From: Luteimonas rhizosphaericola
GTDB lineage: Bacteria > Pseudomonadota > Gammaproteobacteria > Xanthomonadales > Xanthomonadaceae
Direction: 5' to 3'
NCBI RefSeq assembly: GCF_029888045.1
Contig: NZ_JARXRN010000021.1
Location: 294,935-358,934 of the forward strand
DNA: 64,000 bases
Positions 57,518 through 64,000 of the stretch are shown here, piece by piece. Within the stretch, counting starts at the first letter, position 1. Every line of letters starts with the position of its first letter. The notes beneath the pieces were generated by a model, which saw only the letters and a list, made by a program, of their open reading frames with translations, ran no database searches and was not told where the DNA came from. The position numbers were made by a program, and so were the translations under genes.

Positions 57518-58110
57518 GCCGCCGGCTGGTGCTGGCCAGCAGCAATGCCGGCAAGCTGGAGGAATTCCGCGGGCTGCTGGCCGCGTCCGGTTTCGACGTG
57601 CGCGCACAGGCCGAGTTCGGCGTCGCCGATGCCGAGGAAACCGGCCTGAGCTTCATCGAGAACGCGCTGCTCAAGGCGCGTCACGCCTGCCGCGCCACCG
57701 GGCTGCCGGCGCTGGCCGACGACTCGGGACTGTGCGTGGATGCGCTCGACGGCGCGCCGGGACTGTACTCGGCGCGCTACGCCGGCGGCCATGGCGATGC
57801 CGACGCCAACATCGACAAGCTGCTGCAGGCGCTGGCCGACGTGCCGGACGCGCGCCGCGGCGCGCATTTCGTCTGCGTGCTCGCGCTGCTGCGGCACGCG
57901 GAAGACCCGCAGCCGATCGTGGTCGAAGGCCGCTGGCACGGCACGATCATCCACGCCCGGCGCGGCAGCGGCGGTCACGGCTACGACCCGGTGTTCCTGG
58001 ACCCGGCGCGCGGCCAGACCGCGGCGGAGATGCCGCTGGACGAGAAGAACAGGATCAGCCACCGCGCGCTGGCGATGGCACTGCTGCACGAACGGCTCGG
58101 GCCGGTCTGA
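57514..58110 (+). CDS. rdgB: RdgB/HAM1-type dITP/XTP pyrophosphatase
   Basis: The 198-residue enzyme hydrolyses non-canonical purine triphosphates (dITP, XTP) to monophosphates. It has the [13 protein letters not shown] nucleotide loop, [42 protein letters not shown] and [11 protein letters not shown]. It is coupled to the VOC gene. Confidence 0.95.
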   Translation: MSRRLVLASSNAGKLEEFRGLLAASGFDVRAQAEFGVADAEETGLSFIENALLKARHACRATGLPALADDSGLCVDALDGAPGLYSARYAGGHGDADANIDKLLQALADVPDARRGAHFVCVLALLRHAEDPQPIVVEGRWHGTIIHARRGSGGHGYDPVFLDPARGQTAAEMPLDEKNRISHRALAMALLHERLGPV

Positions 58111-58264
58111 TGCGGTGTATCACAACGTGAGCCATCGTCGGCCGGGCGCGCTCGAGAACGTAGTCGTGCCATCCTTGGCGCCACCTGTGTCGGCTCCGGA
58201 CACCCCTGCCCGGCCATCCATGGCCGGGCGCCCAGCGGCACTGCCGACAGGGCAGTTCGCACCC

Positions 58265-59422
58265 ATGCCGCTTCGCCCCCCGCCGCTGTCGCTCTACGTG
58301 CACCTGCCCTGGTGCGTGCGCAAGTGCCCGTACTGCGATTTCAACTCGCACGAGGCGCGCGGGCCGCTGCCGTTCGAGGCCTACGTCGACGCGCTGCTGG
58401 CCGACCTCGACCACGACCTGCCGCTGGCCTGGGGCCGCACCGTGCACAGCGTGTTCTTCGGCGGCGGCACGCCGAGCCTGTTCCCGGCCGACGCGATCGA
58501 CCGCCTGTTGCAGGGCGCGAGCGCGCGGCTGCGCTTTGCCCCCGGTGCCGAGATTACGCTGGAGACCAACCCCGGCACCGCGGAGCACGGCCGTTTCGAG
58601 GACTACCGGCGCGCCGGCGTGAACCGGATCAGCTTCGGCATCCAGAGCTTCGACGACGGCTGCCTGCAGCGGCTCGGCCGCATCCACGACAGCGCCCAGG
58701 CCGACGCCGCGGTGAAGCTGGCTCAGGACGCGGGCCTGGACAACCTCAACCTCGACCTGATGTACGCCCTGCCCGGCCAGGACCTCGCCATGGCCATCGT
58801 CGACGTCGAACGCGCCCTGGCGCTGCAGCCCGCGCACGTGTCGCACTACCAGCTGACGCTGGAGCCCAACACCGTGTTCGCCGCGCGCCCGCCCGGCGGC
58901 CTGCCCGACGACGACCAGGCCTGGGACATGCAGGAGGTCTGCCAGGCGATGCTGGCCGACGCCGGCTACGCCCAGTACGAGGTCTCCGCCTACGCGCGGC
59001 CGGGGCGCCAGTGCGCCCACAACCTCAACTACTGGCGCTTCGGCGACTACCTGGGCATCGGCGCGGGCGCGCACGGCAAGCTCACCCTCGGCGCGCAGCA
59101 GGCGGTCGTGCGGCGCTGGAAGCTCAAGCATCCGGCGGCGTGGCTCGCGGCCGCGGGCTCGGCGGCCGGGATCGGCGGCGAGGAGTTCGTTGCACCGCAG
59201 CAACGGCCGTTCGAATTCATGCTCAACGCGCTGCGGCTGGTGGACGGGTTCGCGCTGCCCGACTTCGAGGCCCGCTGCGGCCTGCCGGCCGAGGCGATCG
59301 AAGCGCCGCTGGCCGAAGGCGTCGATCGCGGTTGGCTGCGGCGCGAGGGCGACCGGGTCGTGCCCACCCCGCTGGGGCGCCGCTTCGGCAACGACGTCAT
59401 CGCCCTGTTCCTGGCCGGCTGA
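58265..59422 (+). CDS. hemW: HemW, radical-SAM heme chaperone
   Basis: The 385-residue protein has the radical-SAM cluster motif Cys17-x3-Cys21-x2-Cys24 (CVRKCPYC), FFGGGTPSLF, INLETNPGT-like LETNPGTAEHGRF, and the HemN-type C-terminal domain. HemW lacks the extra N-terminal residues needed for coproporphyrinogen oxidation and inserts heme. ATG 58265 fits the family start; ATG 58220 would add 15 residues. Confidence 0.92.
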   Translation: MPLRPPPLSLYVHLPWCVRKCPYCDFNSHEARGPLPFEAYVDALLADLDHDLPLAWGRTVHSVFFGGGTPSLFPADAIDRLLQGASARLRFAPGAEITLETNPGTAEHGRFEDYRRAGVNRISFGIQSFDDGCLQRLGRIHDSAQADAAVKLAQDAGLDNLNLDLMYALPGQDLAMAIVDVERALALQPAHVSHYQLTLEPNTVFAARPPGGLPDDDQAWDMQEVCQAMLADAGYAQYEVSAYARPGRQCAHNLNYWRFGDYLGIGAGAHGKLTLGAQQAVVRRWKLKHPAAWLAAAGSAAGIGGEEFVAPQQRPFEFMLNALRLVDGFALPDFEARCGLPAEAIEAPLAEGVDRGWLRREGDRVVPTPLGRRFGNDVIALFLAG

Positions 59423-59497
59423 GCACGCTGGCCGCGCCATTGGCCGTTCCACGTTCGGCATGACAGTATTGGCCCGACTCCTGCCGCAGCCCGCTTG

Positions 59498-61831
59498 ATG
59501 CCCGCATCGCACACGCCAGTCGAACCCGCGGCCCCGAGGTCGCTGGCGTCCGCCGGTCTGCCGCCCCGCGTCCGCAAGGCGCTGGAAGCGGCGCTGACAC
59601 TGGTCACCGACGACATCGAGCCGCACCTGGGCGCGATGCTCAACGAGTTCGAGGAAGAGCTGTTCCGGCTCGCCGACCAGGCCCGCAACCCGGGCGTGGA
59701 ATCGGGCTACATGCAGACCCTGCGCACGTTCCGCCTCAACCGCGCCGACCTGATCCCGCGCTTCATCCTCGAACTCGAGGCCGGCGTCGCGGCGCTACGC
59801 ACGCCGCCCGCGCCCTCACCCGCGCAGGGGGCGTCCGGCGGCCCGGCCGCGCAGCCGGGCTTCGGCCGGCTCAGCCTGGTGGACGAGGCGGTGATGGACG
59901 AGGGCACGGTGCTGCGCGAGGTCGCCAGCCGCCAGGAAGCCCGGGCCAATCTCGCCCTGCACCTGCTCGGCCAGCGCTTCGGCGTGCTCGCCGGGGCGCC
60001 GGCATTCGATTCCGAGCGCATGCCGCTCGGGCCGCAGGCGCTGTGCCGGGCGATGCGCGGCGCGGCGCAGGCGCTGGACATCGAGCACGATTCGCGCCTG
60101 CTGCTGTATCGCATCTTCGACCGCCACGTGATGGCCGGCTACTGGCGCGTGCTCGACCGCCTGGACGAGCTGCTCGACCGCCAGGGCATCCTCAGCGGGC
60201 TGACCTACGTGCCTGTGCGCATACGGCCCTCGGCCCAGCCGCGCGACCAGGCCGAGGCCGGGCCCGGCGCGGATGACGCTGCTTCGCCGCACGGCCGCCC
60301 CGCGCCAGGCGCCGCCAGTGGCCGTGGCCGCGCCGTGTACCGCGCCGCCGATCCGCAGCGGCCGCACACCGGCTGGATGGGCGAGCCGATCGAGGAACTC
60401 GACGAGGACGAGCGCGTCGCCTCCGAGCAGCTGCAGCACCTGCTCAACAGCCGCCGCGAACTGCTCGGCAAGCTGCGCCCGGGCCGCAAGCCGCGCGCCG
60501 GCACCGTCATCGGCACCGACGACGTGTTCGCCGCGCTCGGCCACCTGCAGGCGCAGCCGCTGTCGGTGTCCGGCGCGCCGCAGACGCTGGCCGACGTCAA
60601 GCAGACCCTGCTGGCGCAGGCGCGCCAGCGCCGCGGCGTGCACGCCGAACTCTCGCCGCGCGACAACGACACCTTCGAACTGCTGGGCATGCTGTTCGGC
60701 AACCTCGACGAGGAGATCCGCGCCGAGGCGCCGGCGGCGGCGCTGGTCAAGCGGCTGCAGGTGCCGCTGCTGCGCGTGGCGCTCAACGACAGCGCGTTCT
60801 TCGTGCGCAGCCGCCACCCCGCGCGCCAGCTGCTCAACACCGTGGCCGAGAGCGCGGCGAAGTGGCTGGACGAGGCCGATTTCGACCCGCAGTTCCTGGT
60901 GCCGCTGCAGAACGCCGTCAACCACGTGGTCGAGAAGTACGACGGCGACGTGGAAGTGTTCAACGCCTGCAACGAGCAGCTGCAGACCCACCTGCAGGCG
61001 CAGGTGCGCAAGGCCGAACTGCTGGAGAAGCGGCACACCGAGGCGGCGCGCGGCAAGGAGAAGCTGGAGGTCGCCAAGCTGCGCGCGGGCCAGGTCATGG
61101 CCGACCTGATCGGCGACCAGCGCCTGCCGCGCTTCACCCGCGCCCTGCTCAACCAGGCCTGGGCCGACGTGCTCACCCTGACCCTGCTGCGCCAGGGCGA
61201 GGATTCCGAAGGCTGGACGCGGCAGCTCGAGGCCACCCGCAAGATCGTCGACGCCTGCAGCCGGGACGATGCGCCGCGCGATCCCGAACTCACCGGCCAC
61301 ATCGAGGCCGCGCTGGCCCAGGTGGGCTACCACGGCGAGGAGGCGGCGGTCATCGCCCAGCGCCTGACCAGCAGCCGCGCCGACGAGGACGATGACGATC
61401 CGGCCTCGCGCACCGAGCTGGCGATGAAGCTCAAGGCGCGCACGCGCCTGGGCGAGGACGCGGAGCGCAAGAAGCCCCAGCTGCCGCCGCGCACGCCGGA
61501 GGAACAGGCCCGCTACGAGCAGCTCAAGGTGCTGCCGTTCGGCACCTGGCTCGAGTTCGTCACCAACCAGCAGGGCGACGTGGTGCGTCGGCGCCTGTCG
61601 TGGTTCAGCCCGATCACCGATCGCGCGCTGTTCGTCAACCAGCGCGGCCAGCGCGTGGGCGAGCAGTCGCTCGACAGCGTGGCGCGGATGCTCGCCTCCG
61701 GGCAGGCGCGTATCGTCACCGCGGGCCACGCGCGGCTGGTGGACCGGGCGTGGCAGGCGGCGATGCACGCGCTGCGCAGTTTCGCCGGCCTCGGCGACAA
61801 GGATGCCGAAGGCGAGGGGGTGCCGGCATGA
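59498..61831 (+). CDS. DUF1631 family protein
   Basis: The 777-residue, Arg/Glu-rich cytoplasmic protein fits DUF1631, found in gammaproteobacteria with no known function. Segments such as LIPRFILELEAGV, ELLGMLFGNLDEEIRAEA, VPLQNAVNHVVEKYDGD and the C-terminal LPFGTWLEFVTNQQGDVVRRRLSWFSPITDRALFV are typical. No signal or membrane segment is seen. Its stop overlaps the PilZ gene (ATGA). The C-terminal part resembles a ligand-binding beta region that may link it to c-di-GMP signalling, which is inference. Confidence 0.85.
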   Translation: MPASHTPVEPAAPRSLASAGLPPRVRKALEAALTLVTDDIEPHLGAMLNEFEEELFRLADQARNPGVESGYMQTLRTFRLNRADLIPRFILELEAGVAALRTPPAPSPAQGASGGPAAQPGFGRLSLVDEAVMDEGTVLREVASRQEARANLALHLLGQRFGVLAGAPAFDSERMPLGPQALCRAMRGAAQALDIEHDSRLLLYRIFDRHVMAGYWRVLDRLDELLDRQGILSGLTYVPVRIRPSAQPRDQAEAGPGADDAASPHGRPAPGAASGRGRAVYRAADPQRPHTGWMGEPIEELDEDERVASEQLQHLLNSRRELLGKLRPGRKPRAGTVIGTDDVFAALGHLQAQPLSVSGAPQTLADVKQTLLAQARQRRGVHAELSPRDNDTFELLGMLFGNLDEEIRAEAPAAALVKRLQVPLLRVALNDSAFFVRSRHPARQLLNTVAESAAKWLDEADFDPQFLVPLQNAVNHVVEKYDGDVEVFNACNEQLQTHLQAQVRKAELLEKRHTEAARGKEKLEVAKLRAGQVMADLIGDQRLPRFTRALLNQAWADVLTLTLLRQGEDSEGWTRQLEATRKIVDACSRDDAPRDPELTGHIEAALAQVGYHGEEAAVIAQRLTSSRADEDDDDPASRTELAMKLKARTRLGEDAERKKPQLPPRTPEEQARYEQLKVLPFGTWLEFVTNQQGDVVRRRLSWFSPITDRALFVNQRGQRVGEQSLDSVARMLASGQARIVTAGHARLVDRAWQAAMHALRSFAGLGDKDAEGEGVPA

Positions 61832-62175
61832 TGCACGAGTTCCGGCGCGCCAAGCGGCGCAAGGCCTCCGACACCATCCTGGTCACCGACGCGATGACCG
61901 AGCGCACGATCGGCCGCATCGGCAACCTGTCGGAGACCGGCATGCTGCTGATGCTCGACGCGCCGCTGGTGGACGATGCGCTGTACCAGCTTCGCTTCAC
62001 CCTGCGCGACGGCGGCGGCGGCCAGCAGGTCGACGTCGGCGCGCACCTGCTGTGGATGGACCGGGCCAGCGCGCCCGCGCAGGTCTGGGCGGGGTTCCGC
62101 TTCATCGCCGTGTCCGAGGCGCAGTCGCGGCGCCTGCGCAGCTGGATCGACGCCCCGGGCAGCCACTACGAATAG
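61828..62175 (+). CDS. PilZ domain protein (c-di-GMP receptor)
   Basis: The 115-residue protein is a stand-alone PilZ domain with R6-x3-R10 (RRAKR) and NLSETG, the second c-di-GMP-binding motif with Asn in place of the usual Asp. Both motifs are intact enough to bind c-di-GMP. It overlaps DUF1631 by 4 nt, so the two are co-translated and probably act together. Confidence 0.88.
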   Translation: MMHEFRRAKRRKASDTILVTDAMTERTIGRIGNLSETGMLLMLDAPLVDDALYQLRFTLRDGGGGQQVDVGAHLLWMDRASAPAQVWAGFRFIAVSEAQSRRLRSWIDAPGSHYE

Positions 62176-62285
62176 CCTGCCCCGGCCCGCACGATGCGGT
62201 CGGACCCACACGCCGGGAACGCGGCCCTGCAGCCGCCGGCGCCTTGCGCGAGAATGCGCGCATCGCCGCCACCGATCCGAGTGCA

Positions 62286-63614
62286 ATGACGTCCAGCACC
62301 TCCGCCTACGCCGACCACCTCGCGACCCTGCAGGCCCGCACCGCCACCGCGCTCGAGCGCGGCGGCTTCGACCACCTGGTCGTGGCGAGCGGCACGCCGC
62401 ACACCCAGCTGTTCGACGACCGCGACTATCCCTACGCGGTCAATCCGCAGTTCAAGCACTGGCTGCCGCTGACCCGCCATCCGGGCAGCTGGCTGGTGGT
62501 GACCCCCGGCGCGCGCCCGAAGCTGGTCTACCTGCAGCCGCGCGACTACTGGCACGTGGTGCCCGAGGCGCCCGCGGGCGAATGGGTGTCGCACTTCGAC
62601 ATCGCGGTGATCCGCACGCCCGAGGAAGCGATGCAGCACCTGCCGAAGAACGCGCAGCGCTGCGCGATCCTGGGCGAGGCGCAGAGCGCGCTCGGCAAGT
62701 ACGCCGCGTTCAAGCCGAACAATCCGCAGCCGGTGCTGGATTACCTGGACTACCACCGCGCCTACAAGACCCCTTACGAGATCGCGATGCTGCGGCAGGC
62801 CACGCGCCGAGGCGTGCGCGCCCACCGCGCGGCCGAACGCGCCTTCCGCGCCGGCGCCAGCGAGTTCGGCATCCACCTGGCCTACTGCCAGGCCGCGGGC
62901 CAGGATGCGACCGAACTGCCGTACTCCAACATCGTCGCGCTCGATACCCACGGCGCGGTGCTGCACTACACCGAACTCGACCGCATCCCGCCGAAGGCCG
63001 CCCGCAGCTTCCTGATCGACGCGGGGGCCAGCCACGCCGGCTACGCCTGCGACATCACTCGCACCCACGCGCACGCGGACGCGGGCGAGTTCCAGGCGCT
63101 GATCGATGCGGTGGATGCCGCCCAGCAGCGCATGTGCGACCAGGTGCGCGCGGGCGTCGACTACCGCCAGCTGCACCTGGACGCGCACCTGGCATTGGCC
63201 GGGGTGCTGCGCGACGCGGGAGTGATCACGGTCTCGCCCGAGGAGGCGGTGGCCACGGGTGTGAGCAGCGCCTTCTTCCCGCACGGCATCGGCCACGGCA
63301 TCGGCCTGCAGGTGCACGACGTCGCCGGCTTCGCCGCCTCCGACCGCGGCGGCACGATCGCCAAGCCCGACGGCCACCCCTACCTGCGCCTGACCCGCAC
63401 GCTGGAGCCGGGCTTCGTGGTCACGATCGAGCCGGGCCTGTACTTCATCGACATGCTGCTCGAAGACCTGCGCGCCGCCGGCCGCGGCGCCAGCGTGGAG
63501 TGGGACCGGGTCGAGGCGTTCCGCCCCTATGGCGGCATCCGCATCGAGGACGACGTGGTCTGCACCGACGGCGACCCGGTCAATCTGACGCGCGAGGCAT
63601 TCGCCGCGGAGTGA
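62286..63614 (+). CDS. pepQ: Xaa-Pro dipeptidase
   Basis: The 442-residue cytoplasmic M24B metallopeptidase cleaves X-Pro dipeptides. Metal ligands are visible as LIDAGASHAGYACDITRTH (two Asp), HGIGHGIGLQVHD (His), VVTIEPGLYF (Glu) and GGIRIEDDV (Glu). Length is the same as E. coli PepQ. It follows the PilZ gene after 110 nt. Confidence 0.94.
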   Translation: MTSSTSAYADHLATLQARTATALERGGFDHLVVASGTPHTQLFDDRDYPYAVNPQFKHWLPLTRHPGSWLVVTPGARPKLVYLQPRDYWHVVPEAPAGEWVSHFDIAVIRTPEEAMQHLPKNAQRCAILGEAQSALGKYAAFKPNNPQPVLDYLDYHRAYKTPYEIAMLRQATRRGVRAHRAAERAFRAGASEFGIHLAYCQAAGQDATELPYSNIVALDTHGAVLHYTELDRIPPKAARSFLIDAGASHAGYACDITRTHAHADAGEFQALIDAVDAAQQRMCDQVRAGVDYRQLHLDAHLALAGVLRDAGVITVSPEEAVATGVSSAFFPHGIGHGIGLQVHDVAGFAASDRGGTIAKPDGHPYLRLTRTLEPGFVVTIEPGLYFIDMLLEDLRAAGRGASVEWDRVEAFRPYGGIRIEDDVVCTDGDPVNLTREAFAAE

Positions 63615-63725
63615 CGTCCGTGCGCTGGTGACAGCGCTGCCGTGCCCCCGCACGCTGCGCCCTGCTTATCGCACTGCACAACAGGCTCGACCCCGCGAGT
63701 GGGCAGAATCAGGGCGATCCCCGGA

Positions 63726-63754
63726 TTGGTAGCGCCATGGGCGTGTGCCATAGT
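63726..63754 (+). promoter_or_regulatory. Candidate sigma70 promoter of hppA
   Basis: TTGGTA (63726-63731) and CATAGT (63749-63754) are spaced by 17 nt, about 45 nt before the hppA ATG. Each hexamer matches 4 of 6 consensus bases. Confidence 0.4.
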
Positions 63755-63798
63755 CCGGGGACGTTTTCCGTCTGGTTCCGTTTTCCCGGGGAGGGTTC

Positions 63799-64000
63799 AT
63801 GCTCGAGCAGCACGGATTGACGCTGGCACTGGTGTGCGCGGCGGTGGCGATCATCTACGGCATCATCTCGGCGCGCTGGATCAACCGCCAGCCGGCCGGC
63901 AACGCCCGCATGCAGGAGATCGCGGGTGCGATCCAGGAAGGCGCGCGCGCCTACCTCAACCGCCAGTACCTGACGATCTCGATCGCGGGCGCGGTGCTGT
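63799..64000 (+). CDS. hppA: Membrane-bound proton-translocating pyrophosphatase, N-terminal part
   Basis: The gene runs off the window; 67 residues are visible. They comprise a first membrane helix ([21 protein letters not shown]) and the family segment [24 protein letters not shown], diagnostic for H+-PPase. It couples pyrophosphate hydrolysis to proton export. GGGGAGGG precedes ATG 63799. The residues that decide K+ dependence are outside the window. Confidence 0.92.
   Translation, partial: MLEQHGLTLALVCAAVAIIYGIISARWINRQPAGNARMQEIAGAIQEGARAYLNRQYLTISIAGAVL

Overview
This is a high-GC (about 70% by eye) chromosomal segment of a gammaproteobacterium, most likely of the Xanthomonadaceae/Lysobacteraceae (Xanthomonas, Lysobacter or Luteimonas relatives). 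The reasons are protein similarity recalled for many genes, the gap-pgk-pyk-fba glycolytic grouping, the DUF1631-PilZ pair, and above all a VirB type IV secretion operon in the order B7-B8-B9-B10-B11-B1-B2-B3-B4-B5-B6 whose VirB7 carries a secretin-like N0 domain. No insertion sequence, prophage, integrase or CRISPR array was seen. Most of the window is core genome.

Layout. 1-2.6 kb: a two-component pair (kinase cut by the window edge), rimK and tRNA-Gly(CCC). 2.6-17.5 kb: GDSL autotransporter esterase, thiS and thiG, trmB, an SLC13 transporter, a Rieske protein, a FAH-family hydrolase, mscL, an M28 peptidase, a GH97 glycosidase, a SPOUT RNA methyltransferase, an AGCS symporter and a GNAT. 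17.6-22 kb: RND efflux adaptor and permease. 22-36.5 kb: fba, pyk, pgk and gap, interleaved with a GNAT, a DUF3857/Sel1 pair and a DUF2339/DUF3999 pair. 36.6-38.2 kb: ompW and an S1/P1 nuclease. 38.3-49.2 kb: the VirB operon with a long leader. 49.2-56.3 kb: recG, ridA, spoT, rpoZ, gmk and yicC. 56.4-64 kb: rph, a VOC gene, rdgB, hemW, DUF1631-PilZ, pepQ and the start of hppA.

How the genes work together. The VirB operon encodes a complete envelope-spanning channel and pilus, but the window has no VirD4 coupling protein, relaxase or recognisable effector/immunity pair. It resembles the bacteria-killing X-T4SS rather than a conjugation system. Its leader of about 265 nt has a good sigma70-type promoter, at least eight GGA motifs (one in the loop of a 6-bp hairpin, one in the Shine-Dalgarno) and a GCAG tetranucleotide repeat. 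This is the architecture expected of CsrA/RsmA control and is the most interesting signal here. A near-perfect FNR/Anr-type palindrome lies between ompW and gap. spoT, rpoZ and gmk form the usual stringent-response/nucleotide group, and rph, rdgB and yicC cover RNA and nucleotide quality control.
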